DNA of 64,000 nt, from NCBI RefSeq assembly GCF_011806405.1, contig NZ_JAATOW010000008.1:62001-126000 (forward strand). Reading direction: 5' to 3'. The notes under the pieces were generated by a model. It made no database searches and was not told the origin of the DNA. It worked only from the letters and a program-made list of their open reading frames with translations. Both the position numbers and the translations under genes were made by a program. Positions 25,166-34,210 of this stretch are shown one piece after another (position 1 is the first letter of the stretch; each line of letters starts with the position of its first letter). Source of the stretch: Pseudooceanicola sp. HF7 (GTDB taxonomy: Bacteria > Pseudomonadota > Alphaproteobacteria > Rhodobacterales > Rhodobacteraceae).

Positions 25166-26173
25166 ATGGCAGAAGCCGAGGATCTCGTCGCCGCGATCGA
25201 AGCGGTGGAGGAAAAGCTGGCGCAGGCCAAGAGCTCCATCACCAAGCGTTTCGTGGGGCAGGAGCAGGTCGTCGACCTGACGCTCTCCGCGCTGCTGTGT
25301 TCCGGGCACGCGCTTTTGATCGGCCTGCCGGGCCTGGGCAAGACCCGGCTGGTAGAGACGCTCTCGACCGTGATGGGCCTGCATGGCAACCGAATCCAGT
25401 TCACTCCGGACCTGATGCCGGCGGATATTCTTGGCTCCGAAGTGTTGGAAACTTCAGAGGACGGCACACGTGCCTTCCGCTTCCTGCCCGGTCCGGTTTT
25501 CTGCCAGCTCCTGATGGCGGATGAGATCAACCGTGCCTCGCCCCGGACCCAATCCGCCCTGCTGCAGGCGATGCAGGAAAAGGTCGTGACCGTCGCCGGA
25601 GAGAATCGCTCGCTTGGGAAGCCGTTCTCTGTGCTGGCGACCCAGAACCCGATCGAACAGGAGGGCACCTATCCGCTGCCCGAAGCGCAGCTGGACCGTT
25701 TCCTGGTGAAAATCGACGTGACCTATCCGGACCGCGACACGGAGCGGGAAATCCTGCTGTCCACCACCGGCGCTATCGAGGAAGAGGCCCATGCCGTCTT
25801 TACCGCGGAGGAGCTGTTGCAAGCCCAAGTCCTGCTGCGCCGGATGCCGGTGGGTGACAGCGTTGTCGAAACGATCCTGGACCTTGTGCGCGCCTGCCGT
25901 CCCGATGATGTCACCGCGCCACAAAGCGTGAAAGACAGCGTGTCCTGGGGGCCCGGCCCCCGTGCAGCACAGGCGCTGATGCTGACGGTTCGCGCGCGCG
26001 CCATGTTACAGGGCCGCCTGGCGCCGTCTTCTGAAGATGTGATCGCCTGCGCCCAGCCTGTCCTGTCGCATCGCATGGGGCTGAACTTCGCCGCCCGCGC
26101 GCGTGGTGACAGCCTGGATGGGCTGATCGCTGATGTGGCTGCCTCTGTCTCAGGGGTCGAGGCCGCCGCGTGA
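25166..26173 (+). CDS. MoxR family AAA+ ATPase
   Basis: A 335-residue AAA+ protein: Walker A GLPGLGKTRLVE (residues about 52-60), Walker B LLMADEINRASPRTQSALL, sensor region VLATQNPIEQEGTYPLPEAQ and sensor 2 in the C-terminal helical domain. MoxR ATPases act as chaperones that help mature or activate protein complexes, usually together with VWA-domain proteins encoded next to them. Here it heads a four-gene operon with 1-4 bp overlaps (DUF58, DUF4159 and a further VWA-like membrane protein). Confidence 0.95.
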   Translation: MAEAEDLVAAIEAVEEKLAQAKSSITKRFVGQEQVVDLTLSALLCSGHALLIGLPGLGKTRLVETLSTVMGLHGNRIQFTPDLMPADILGSEVLETSEDGTRAFRFLPGPVFCQLLMADEINRASPRTQSALLQAMQEKVVTVAGENRSLGKPFSVLATQNPIEQEGTYPLPEAQLDRFLVKIDVTYPDRDTEREILLSTTGAIEEEAHAVFTAEELLQAQVLLRRMPVGDSVVETILDLVRACRPDDVTAPQSVKDSVSWGPGPRAAQALMLTVRARAMLQGRLAPSSEDVIACAQPVLSHRMGLNFAARARGDSLDGLIADVAASVSGVEAAA

Positions 26174-27045
26174 GGACACCCGCCCAACTTCGCCACCGGG
26201 CCGAGGAAGAGGCCGCCAAGCTCCCGCCGCTTCTGGCACGGGCAGAGCAACTGGCGGGGACCGTCCTGCTGGGCGATCACGGCCGACGTCGTGCTGGCCT
26301 GGGCGATGACTTCTGGCAATATCGCCCGGTACAGCCGGGCGATCCGCGCCGCTGGATCGACTGGCGCCGGTCTGCGCGCTCTGACGACCGGTTCGTGCGG
26401 GAACGGGAATGGCAGATTGCTCAAAGCGTCATGCTCTGGGTCGATCAATCGGCTTCAATGCAGTTCGCCAGCACAAAGAAGCTGCCGATGAAGGGCGACC
26501 GGGCGCGCAACCTCGCACTGGCCACGGCCATCTTGCTGATCCGTGGCGGAGAGCGCGTTGGCCTAACTGGCACCCTCTTGCCGCCCCGGCGCGGCCAGAA
26601 CCAGATCCTGCGGCTGGCAGAGTTCTTTTCGGAACCGGATCCGGCGGATTTCGGCGTGCCCGAACATCGGTCGATGATCCCCAACGCGCGGGCGCTTTTC
26701 GTCTCGGATTTCCTGGGGCCGGTGGACCAGTTGAAACTGGCCCTGACCAAGGCAGCGGACCGTGGCGTGCGGGGCGTTTTGCTTCAGGTGCTCGACCCGG
26801 TGGAAGAGGCATTTCCCTTCTCCGGCAGGACGATCTTTGAAAGCGTCGGCGGCAGCGTCGCCCATGAGACCCTGAAGGCCAATGACCTTCGGGACCGCTA
26901 CTTGGACCGGCTGGCAGAGCGCAAGGACGAGCTGCAATCGCTGTGCCGCGTGACCGGCTGGCAGTTCAATACCCATCACACCCAGGCCTCTGCGCAGTCC
27001 GCCTTGCTGTGGATCTGGCAGGCGCTTGACAGGGGGACAACATGA
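26170..27045 (+). CDS. DUF58 domain-containing protein
   Basis: A 291-residue protein with the DUF58 signature YRPVQPGDPRRWIDWRRSAR and a VWA-like fold whose MIDAS loop is WVDQSASMQF (DxSxS intact). No TM helix. DUF58 proteins are regular partners of MoxR ATPases and may be adaptors or clients. The ATPase stop and this start overlap by four bases (GTGA). Confidence 0.92.
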   Translation: MRTPAQLRHRAEEEAAKLPPLLARAEQLAGTVLLGDHGRRRAGLGDDFWQYRPVQPGDPRRWIDWRRSARSDDRFVREREWQIAQSVMLWVDQSASMQFASTKKLPMKGDRARNLALATAILLIRGGERVGLTGTLLPPRRGQNQILRLAEFFSEPDPADFGVPEHRSMIPNARALFVSDFLGPVDQLKLALTKAADRGVRGVLLQVLDPVEEAFPFSGRTIFESVGGSVAHETLKANDLRDRYLDRLAERKDELQSLCRVTGWQFNTHHTQASAQSALLWIWQALDRGTT

Positions 27046-29819
27046 TACTTGGCGGCATAGGTTTCACCGCGCCATGGCTGGTGCTGGCCCTTTTCGCCCT
27101 GCCGTTGCTGTGGATCCTGCTGCGAGCCGTGCCACCCGCGCCGGTGCGCCGCCGCTTTCCCGGCGTGGCGCTGCTGCTGGGCCTGAAGGATGAGGAAAGC
27201 GTTTCCGACCGCACGCCATGGTGGCTGCTGCTGCTGAGGATGCTGGCCGTGGCCGCCGTGATCATCGGTCTGGCCGGTCCGGTGCTGAACCCCGATCCCG
27301 AACGCCAAACCACTTCTGACCCCCTGCTGATCTTGCTGGATGGTTCCTGGGCCTCTGCGCCCGAATGGCCGCGCAAGGCAGAGGCGGTAGAGACATTGCT
27401 GGCCGAAGCCGGGCGCCAGGGGCGCTCTGCCGCTGTGGTCCGCCTGACCACCCCCGAAGCGCCCGTGTTCCAGACGCCGGAGACCTGGGCGACCCGCTTG
27501 CCGGGCCTGGCGCCGGAACCATGGCAGCCCGCCCCCGCAGATGATGCAGCCATGGCGCGCTTCCTTGCTGCCGTGGGTGACCTGACCGACGGCTTCGAAA
27601 CCGTATGGATTTCCGACGGGCTGGACCGGCCAGGGCGGGCGGAGGTGCTTGCCGCCGTTGCCGCCAAGGGCCAGGTAAGGGTGCTTGAGACCGGTCAGGA
27701 TGTCGTTGCCCTGCGCCCCGCCGTCTTTGACGGCGGCGCGGTACAGCTGACCGCCGTGCGCGCAAGCCATGCGCTGGATGCCGCCAGGGTGATCTCTGTA
27801 CAGGCCCATGGGCGCGACCCGTCAGGCGCGATGCGTGTGCTTGAGACCGTCGATCTGACCTTCTCTGGCGGAGAGGCCGTGGCAAGCGAACCGCTGATCT
27901 TGCCTGCCGAACTGCGTGCGCGGCTGACCCATTTCGCTGTGACCGGGGAGCGCTCTGCCGGGGCCATTGCCCTGACCGATGACGGCTTGCGACGGCGAGA
28001 AGTGGCGCTGATCGCGGGCCGTGAGGATCGTGAAGGGCTCGAGCTGCTTTCGCCGCTGCACTACTTGCAACGCGCGCTGGAAACCAACGCGGATCTGCTG
28101 CATGGCGCGCTGACAGACGTGCTGCCGGCCAACCCCGACGTGGTGGTTCTGGCCGATGTGGCGACCCTGTCGGCGGGCGAAACCCAGATGCTTGAGGATT
28201 GGGTTGATGGCGGCGGGATGCTGCTGCGCTTTGCCGGGCCGCGGCTGGCGGCAAGCGATCTGGGCCGGGACGAGATAGATACGCTCATGCCCGTGCGCCT
28301 ACGCGCTGGCGGGCGCAACGTGGGCGGGGCGATGAGCTGGGGCGAACCCAAGACTTTGGCCCCCTTCGATGCCGACAGCCCCTTCTACGGGCTGGAGATC
28401 CCCGCTGATGTCACCGTGTCTTCCCAGGTCATGGCCCAGCCGGATCCCACGCTGGCCGAACGCGCCATTGCCCGGCTGTCGGACGGCACCCCGCTGGTTA
28501 CCCGTAAGCATCTGGGCGACGGGCAGGTGGTCCTGTTCCACGTCACTGCCAACGCGGAATGGTCGAACCTGCCGCTCTCAGGGCTGTTCGTGCAGATGCT
28601 GGAGCGGCTCTCCGTCAGTTCTGTCACCGCCGACCCCGATCCGGTTGAGCTTGAAGGCACCACCTGGCAGCCGCAGCGCGTGATCGATGCCTTCGGCACG
28701 ATCTCCAACGCCGGAACTTTGCCCAGCGTTGACGGCGCAGAGATGCTTTCGGCTGCTCTGGGGCCGGATATGCTGCCGGGGCTCTATCAAAGCGAGGATC
28801 GCGCGATTGCGCGCAACGTCATGAACAGCGACAGCGCCCTGCTGCCTACGACCTGGCCCGGCGACGTGATCGTCGAAGGTCTCACCGACCCCGAGGAGAT
28901 GCCCTTGGGGGGGCTCCTTCTGGGGCTGGCTCTGGTATTGCTGCTGGCGGATATCCTGGCCTCTCTGGCTTTGTCGGGTCGGCTGCACGGGGCACGGGCC
29001 GCCCCTGCCGCGCTGGTGCTGCTGGCGCTGGCGCTGCCGGGAGAGGGCCGCGCACAGGATAGCGATGCCTTCGCCGTCCGGGCCACGGAAGAGGTGGTGC
29101 TGGCTCATGTGGTTACCGGAAACGACCAGCTGGATGGTCTGGCGCAAGCAGGTCTTCAGGGTCTTTCGAACGTGCTGACCTTCCGCACCTCGGTCGAGCC
29201 GGCCGCGCCAATGGCCGTGGACCTTGAGACCGATGAACTCTCGCTCTTTCCCTTCCTCTACTGGCCGATCTCGGCGGATCAGCCGATCCCTTCGGACGCG
29301 GCCTATGCCAAGCTGAACCGATATCTGCGTACCGGCGGCATGATCCTTTTTGATACCCGGGATGCCGATATCGCGGGCTACGGCGCCTCCAGCCCGGAAG
29401 GGCGGCGCCTGCAACGCATCGCCCAGCCGCTGGACATCCCGCCACTTGAGCCGATCCCCGAAGACCACGTGATCACCCGCACCTTCTACCTGCTGCAGGA
29501 TTTCCCGGGCCGTTTTGACCGCGGCGACATCTGGGTCGAGGCCGCGCCGCCTGATGCCGAGCTGATCGAGGGGATGCCTTTCCGCAATCTCAACGATGGC
29601 GTGACGCCGGTGGTGATCGGCGGCAACGACTGGGCCTCTGCCTGGGCCGTGGACGGCAGTGGCGCGGCGCTTGTGCCGGTGGGGTCAGGGCTGGCGGGCG
29701 AACGCCAGAGAGAGGTCGCCTTCCGCTTTGGCGTCAACCTCGTGATGCATGTCCTGACGGGCAACTACAAATCCGACCAGGTGCATGTGCCTGCACTGCT
29801 TGACCGATTGGGCCAGTAA
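27042..29819 (+). CDS. DUF4159 membrane protein with BatA-type N-terminus
   Basis: 925 residues. The N-terminus has the two TM helices of BatA/aerotolerance proteins (LVLALFALPLLWILL, WWLLLLRMLAVAAVIIGLAG), then a VWA-like region with a partly degenerate MIDAS (LLDGSWAS), a glutamine-amidotransferase-like region (VVVLADVATLSAGETQMLEDW), two more TM helices near residues 625-665 and a C-terminal DUF4159 domain (FPFLYWPISADQPIPS, RTGGMILFDTRDAD). The large loops would lie in the periplasm. It overlaps the DUF58 gene by 4 bp and the next gene by 1 bp. Function unknown; envelope-stress or complex-assembly roles are proposed for such operons. Confidence 0.88.
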   Translation: MILGGIGFTAPWLVLALFALPLLWILLRAVPPAPVRRRFPGVALLLGLKDEESVSDRTPWWLLLLRMLAVAAVIIGLAGPVLNPDPERQTTSDPLLILLDGSWASAPEWPRKAEAVETLLAEAGRQGRSAAVVRLTTPEAPVFQTPETWATRLPGLAPEPWQPAPADDAAMARFLAAVGDLTDGFETVWISDGLDRPGRAEVLAAVAAKGQVRVLETGQDVVALRPAVFDGGAVQLTAVRASHALDAARVISVQAHGRDPSGAMRVLETVDLTFSGGEAVASEPLILPAELRARLTHFAVTGERSAGAIALTDDGLRRREVALIAGREDREGLELLSPLHYLQRALETNADLLHGALTDVLPANPDVVVLADVATLSAGETQMLEDWVDGGGMLLRFAGPRLAASDLGRDEIDTLMPVRLRAGGRNVGGAMSWGEPKTLAPFDADSPFYGLEIPADVTVSSQVMAQPDPTLAERAIARLSDGTPLVTRKHLGDGQVVLFHVTANAEWSNLPLSGLFVQMLERLSVSSVTADPDPVELEGTTWQPQRVIDAFGTISNAGTLPSVDGAEMLSAALGPDMLPGLYQSEDRAIARNVMNSDSALLPTTWPGDVIVEGLTDPEEMPLGGLLLGLALVLLLADILASLALSGRLHGARAAPAALVLLALALPGEGRAQDSDAFAVRATEEVVLAHVVTGNDQLDGLAQAGLQGLSNVLTFRTSVEPAAPMAVDLETDELSLFPFLYWPISADQPIPSDAAYAKLNRYLRTGGMILFDTRDADIAGYGASSPEGRRLQRIAQPLDIPPLEPIPEDHVITRTFYLLQDFPGRFDRGDIWVEAAPPDAELIEGMPFRNLNDGVTPVVIGGNDWASAWAVDGSGAALVPVGSGLAGERQREVAFRFGVNLVMHVLTGNYKSDQVHVPALLDRLGQ

Positions 29820-31870
29820 TGACCGGACAGATCATCTTTGACCCCCTTCTGCCCTGGGCAGTGCTAGGCCTGCTGGCCGTGCTGACGGCTGCAGGGGTTG
29901 TGCTGGCGCTTTGGCTGGGGCTGGCCGGGTGGTTGTGGCGCGGATTGGCGGGCGTGGTGATCCTGGCTGCGCTGACCGGTCCCTCGCTGCGCCAGGAAGA
30001 TCGCGCGCCATTGACCGATATCGTGCTGATGGTCGAGGACCGCTCGGCCTCGCAACGGCTGGGTGCGCGGGCAGAGCAGACCGAACGTGCGGCGCAAGCC
30101 CTGGCCAGCCGCATCGAGAGCCGCCCCAATACTGAGTTGCGACGCGTCGAACTGGGAGACGGTGCCGAAGACAGCGGCACTCTGCTGATGACGGCGCTCT
30201 CGGAGGCCCTGGCAGAGGAACCGCGGGGGCGGATCTCTGGCGTGATCCTGCTGTCGGACGGGCGTCTGCATGACCTGGACCAACTGCCATCGGTCCCCGC
30301 GCCGATGCACCTTCTGCTGACCGGCACGCCCCAGGATTGGGACCGCCGGCTGATCGTGCGAAATGCACCGGCTTTCGGCATCATCGACGAAGAAGTTACC
30401 CTGACCCTGGAAGTCGAAGACAGCGGAGCGGTGCCCGAAGACGCCCGCGACCTTGCAGATCTGACCATGTCGCTGGATGGTGGCGATCCGGTGACCGTGC
30501 AGGTGCGTCCCGGCGAACAGATCGCGGTACCGGTGACCCTGACCCACGGCGGGCGCAACGTGATCCAGTTCTCTACCCCCGAGCAGGAGGGCGAGCTGAC
30601 AGAGCGCAACAATTCTGCAATCGTCCAGATGAACGGGGTGCGGGACCGTCTGCGGGTGCTGCTGGTGTCAGGCGAGCCGCATCCGGGCGGGCGCACCTGG
30701 CGCAACCTTCTGAAATCCGACAGCTCCGTCGATCTGGTGCATTTCACCATCCTGAGGCCCCCGGCCAAACAGGACGGCGTGCCGGTGTCCGAACTATCCC
30801 TGATCGCCTTCCCCACGCGTGAGCTTTTCCTTGAGAAGATTGAAGACTTCGACCTGATCATCTTTGATCGCTACAAGCGGCGCGGCATCCTGCCCACGCT
30901 CTACATCGACAATGTGCGCCAGTATGTAGAGAACGGCGGGGCGGTGCTGATTGCAGCCGGCCCCGACTTCGCCTCGGCCGATTCCATCTATCGCTCGCCC
31001 CTGGCAGAGGTTCTGCCGGCCCGCCCGACCGCGCGAGTCTTTGAACAGGGCTATGTGCCCTTGGTGACGGACCTGGGCCACCGCCACCCGGTGACCGCCG
31101 GGCTTGAGGATGAGTGGGGCGCCGACTGGGGCCGCTGGATGCGCCAGATCGAGGTGACGCCGGAACGCGGCCAGGTGGTCATGTCCGGGGTGGATGAGAG
31201 CCCGCTTCTGGTTCTCGACCGGGTCGGAGAGGGGCGCGTCGCACTTCTGGCCTCGGATCACGCCTGGCTCTGGACGCGGGGATACGAGGGCGGCGGCCCG
31301 CAGCTGGAACTGCTGCGGCGGCTGGCCCATTGGATGATGAAGGAACCCGAGCTGGAAGAAGAGGCCCTGACAGCAGAGGCCCAAGGCCAGGACATGGTTA
31401 TCACACGGCGCACTCTCGCTGAAGGGGTGGGCTCTGTCACAGTGACAGCGCCTGACGGAACCGAGACAGAGCTGCCGCTGGAAGAGGTTTCTCCCGGGCG
31501 TTTCGAAGCACGTTTCACGGGGCCGGAGATCGGCCTCTACCGGCTGACGGCAGGGGAGCTTTCGAGTGTCATTGGCCTGGGGCCTGCCGCGCCGCGCGAG
31601 TTCGAGGAAACGATCGCAGATGGCACGGCTCTGGAACCGGCGGTGGACGCGACACGTGGCGGGATCATGGCACTGTCGGATGGTCTGCCGGGACTCCGCG
31701 ACGTGCGGCCGGGTCGCCCGGCAGCGGGGCGCGGTTGGATCGGTTTCTCGCCGAGGGAAGCCTACGAAACCCGCAATGTCAACCAGATTCCGCTGCTACC
31801 TGCCTGGCTGGTGCTCTTGGTTGCGGCGCTTCTGATCTTGGCCGGGTGGATCCGTGAGGGCCGCAGGTAG
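29819..31870 (+). CDS. Membrane protein with VWA-like and glutamine-amidotransferase-like regions
   Basis: 683 residues: two N-terminal TM helices (LLAVLTAAGVVLALWLGL and the next), a VWA-like region with an intact DxSxS (LMVEDRSASQRLG), a Ig/CARDB-like stretch (GEQIAVPVTLTHGGRNVIQF), a class-I amidotransferase-like region without an evident catalytic cysteine (GGAVLIAAGPDFASA, RVALLASDHAWLW) and one C-terminal TM helix before a basic tail. It resembles the DUF4159 neighbour in plan, so the two may form a heteromeric membrane complex served by the MoxR ATPase. Last gene of the operon, ending at a strong terminator. Confidence 0.85.
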   Translation: MTGQIIFDPLLPWAVLGLLAVLTAAGVVLALWLGLAGWLWRGLAGVVILAALTGPSLRQEDRAPLTDIVLMVEDRSASQRLGARAEQTERAAQALASRIESRPNTELRRVELGDGAEDSGTLLMTALSEALAEEPRGRISGVILLSDGRLHDLDQLPSVPAPMHLLLTGTPQDWDRRLIVRNAPAFGIIDEEVTLTLEVEDSGAVPEDARDLADLTMSLDGGDPVTVQVRPGEQIAVPVTLTHGGRNVIQFSTPEQEGELTERNNSAIVQMNGVRDRLRVLLVSGEPHPGGRTWRNLLKSDSSVDLVHFTILRPPAKQDGVPVSELSLIAFPTRELFLEKIEDFDLIIFDRYKRRGILPTLYIDNVRQYVENGGAVLIAAGPDFASADSIYRSPLAEVLPARPTARVFEQGYVPLVTDLGHRHPVTAGLEDEWGADWGRWMRQIEVTPERGQVVMSGVDESPLLVLDRVGEGRVALLASDHAWLWTRGYEGGGPQLELLRRLAHWMMKEPELEEEALTAEAQGQDMVITRRTLAEGVGSVTVTAPDGTETELPLEEVSPGRFEARFTGPEIGLYRLTAGELSSVIGLGPAAPREFEETIADGTALEPAVDATRGGIMALSDGLPGLRDVRPGRPAAGRGWIGFSPREAYETRNVNQIPLLPAWLVLLVAALLILAGWIREGRR

Positions 31871-31928
31871 GGGGGCTTTGCCCCCAACGAAACAGAGGGG
31901 CTCGATGCCCCTCTGTTTCGTTCCCCCC
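31870..31928. terminator. Compound bidirectional terminator
   Basis: Two elements between convergent operons: a hairpin GGGGGC-TTT-GCCCCC (about 31870-31885) and a perfect 15-bp stem, AACGAAACAGAGGGG against CCCCTCTGTTTCGTT (31886-31900, 31908-31922, 7-base loop). The first G-run can also pair with CCCCCC at 31923-31928, giving an alternative nested fold. Confidence 0.8.
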
Positions 31929-31957
31929 AGAGTTTCGTGGCAAGAAGAAGACGCGGC

Positions 31958-33004
31958 CTAGCGCAGGGCGAGCCCATCTGCGTCGAAGAAGCTGAGCCAG
32001 TCGCTGTCGAAGCCCAGGCCGCAACTGTCGCCGGGCTGCAGGGCGGTGTCGCCTATCACCCGCACCGTCAGCCTTCCGAGCGTGCCGCAGTCCACCAGCA
32101 GGAAGGTATCTGCACCTAGGTATTCGACCACGTCCACGGTGCCGTCGCAGGCGCCCTGTCCGGCAGGAAGCAGGGTGATATGTTCGGGGCGGATGCCGAG
32201 GTGTTGCGCGCCTTCCGGGGCGCCGGGCGCCCCACGGCCGCCTTCCAACTGCCAGGTGCCGCCGGAGCTGGTGCAGGGAAGTACGTTCATCTTGGGCGAG
32301 CCAATGAACTGCGCCACGAAAAGGTTCGCCGGGCGCTCGTAAAGCTCACGCGGGGTGCCAACCTGGGCGATCTTACCCGCGTCCAGCACCACAATGCGAT
32401 CGGCGAGGGTCATCGCCTCCACCTGGTCATGGGTGACGTAGATCATCGCCTTTTTCAGCCTCTGGTGCAGCTTGGCGATTTCATAGCGCATTTCCACGCG
32501 CAGGGCCGCGTCCAGGTTCGAAAGTGGCTCATCAAAGAGGAAGGCGGTGGGGTCGCGCACGATGCTTCGCCCGATGGCCACGCGTTGGCGCTGACCGCCT
32601 GAAAGGTCCTTTGGCCGCCTGTCGAGCAGGGCTTCGAGTTTCAGGACCTCTGCGGCTTCGTTGACCTTGGCGTCGATTTCCTTTTTCGGCGCGCCGGCGG
32701 TCTTGAGCGAGAAGCCCATGTTCTCGGCCACGGACATGTGCGGGTAAAGCGCGTAACTTTGAAAGACCATGGTGAGGCCGCGCTGGCTGGGCGCTTCGGA
32801 GGTGGCTTTGCGCCCGTCGATCAGCAGGTCCCCGCGCGAGATTTCCTCAAGCCCGCCGATCATCCGCAGCAGGGTGGATTTCCCACAGCCCGATGGGCCA
32901 ACGAAGACGACGAATTCGCCTTCCTGCACCTCAAGGTCGATGCCCTTGATAACCTGCACGGCACCGTACCATTTTTCGACCGCCTGGAGTGTAATTGCGG
33001 ACAT
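31958..33004 (-). CDS. Carbohydrate ABC transporter ATP-binding protein (MalK/UgpC-like)
   Basis: 348 residues with Walker [13 protein letters not shown]-loop FQSYALYPH, signature [14 protein letters not shown], Walker [14 protein letters not shown] and the switch histidine in VTHDQVEAM, then a C-terminal OB-type regulatory domain (about 235-348). The CUT1-family ATPase drives uptake of sugars or glycerol-3-phosphate-like compounds. It is the last of four genes on the minus strand and follows the second permease gene by 6 bp. Confidence 0.93.
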   Translation of the reverse strand: MSAITLQAVEKWYGAVQVIKGIDLEVQEGEFVVFVGPSGCGKSTLLRMIGGLEEISRGDLLIDGRKATSEAPSQRGLTMVFQSYALYPHMSVAENMGFSLKTAGAPKKEIDAKVNEAAEVLKLEALLDRRPKDLSGGQRQRVAIGRSIVRDPTAFLFDEPLSNLDAALRVEMRYEIAKLHQRLKKAMIYVTHDQVEAMTLADRIVVLDAGKIAQVGTPRELYERPANLFVAQFIGSPKMNVLPCTSSGGTWQLEGGRGAPGAPEGAQHLGIRPEHITLLPAGQGACDGTVDVVEYLGADTFLLVDCGTLGRLTVRVIGDTALQPGDSCGLGFDSDWLSFFDADGLALR

Positions 33005-33010
33005 CTGTAA

Positions 33011-34210
33011 TTATCCTTTCACGGAACCCGCGGTCAGCCCGCGTGTCATGAAGCGTTCCAGACCAAGGAAGAGCGCCATGATCGGCACCGTCGCGATCAC
33101 CGCGCCTGCCATCAGGTGCTGGCGCGGGATTTCCGAGGAGTTGAGGCTGGCGATGCCCCTGGTCAGGGTGAATTTCGACGGGTCGTCCAGCAGCATGAAG
33201 GCCAGCAGGAACTCGTTCCAGGCGATCATGAAGACGTAGAGCGACACGGAGGCGAGGGCCGGCAGCGACAGCGGCAGGGTGATCTTCCAGATCACGGCCA
33301 GGCGCGAGAGACCGTCCATGAGCCCGGCTTCCTCGACCTCTCCGGGGAGACCGCGGAAGTAGCCCTGCAGCATGTAGAGGGCGACCGGGATGGTGGTGAC
33401 GGGGTAGATCAGCACAAGCCCGAAGATCGTGTTGCGCAGCCCCAGCATCGAGAAGCCGATGTAGATGGGCAGCGCCAAGACGATCATCGGCACCATGTAG
33501 ATCAGCAGGATCGAGCGGGAAAACAGCGCGCTCCCCCGGAACCGCAGCCGCGCCACGGCGTAGGCGCCGGGGATGGAGAAGGCCAGGGTGATCAGCACCG
33601 TCAGGACGGAGACATAAAAGCTGGTCCAGAGGTAGCGTGCAAAGCCGTAATCCGTCAGCAGCTCACGGTAGCTGCGGAACAGGTCCCAGCCCCGCGACAG
33701 GTCCAGCGAAAAGTCGAGAGGGTTCTGCAACAGCGCCTGCTGGCTTTTCAGCGAAGTCATGACCATCACATAGAAAGGGATGACCACGATGGCGGTGAAG
33801 AAGACATAGCCGAAGCCGGTGAGGAAGCGGATGATCGCGCCCTCGAACTCATGGCGGGTCAGCGCGCCGGTGGGGAGCTGCTGCATGATCTTGGCCATGC
33901 CAAGACCAAGCGCCGCGCCAAAGAGCGCCACGGTAATGAGTGCCGAGACAAGCATGGTCTCTGCCACCACGGGCGGCAGGGCGATCAGCGTCAGCAGGCC
34001 TGTCAGCAGTACGCCGAGCGCCAGCGTTGGCCAGCGGCCAAGGCGCGGGGCGGCTGCTCCGCAGAGCGCGCCTGCCAGCAAGATGCCCAGCAGACCGGGG
34101 CGGAAGCCGTCGCCGGTGGCGAAGCTCATCGCCACGGCCACGGTGACCGCCATGGTAAAGGACCAAAGCACCCCCAGCACGGCGCCGGTGAGATATCCGT
34201 TCTTGATCAT
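33011..34210 (-). CDS. Carbohydrate ABC transporter permease (MalG-like) with extra N-terminal membrane domain
   Basis: 399 residues. The MalG-type core starts near residue 127 (IIRFLTGFGYVFFTAIVVIPF) and holds the EAA loop (EEAGLMDGLSRLAVIWKITLPL); it ends in the usual TRGLTAGSVKG. Before it are about 125 residues with four hydrophobic segments (about 6-28, 36-54, 60-79, 84-105), absent from ordinary MalG proteins, which are around 280 residues. Its start overlaps the stop of the first permease gene (ATGA). Confidence 0.9.
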   Translation of the reverse strand: MIKNGYLTGAVLGVLWSFTMAVTVAVAMSFATGDGFRPGLLGILLAGALCGAAAPRLGRWPTLALGVLLTGLLTLIALPPVVAETMLVSALITVALFGAALGLGMAKIMQQLPTGALTRHEFEGAIIRFLTGFGYVFFTAIVVIPFYVMVMTSLKSQQALLQNPLDFSLDLSRGWDLFRSYRELLTDYGFARYLWTSFYVSVLTVLITLAFSIPGAYAVARLRFRGSALFSRSILLIYMVPMIVLALPIYIGFSMLGLRNTIFGLVLIYPVTTIPVALYMLQGYFRGLPGEVEEAGLMDGLSRLAVIWKITLPLSLPALASVSLYVFMIAWNEFLLAFMLLDDPSKFTLTRGIASLNSSEIPRQHLMAGAVIATVPIMALFLGLERFMTRGLTAGSVKG

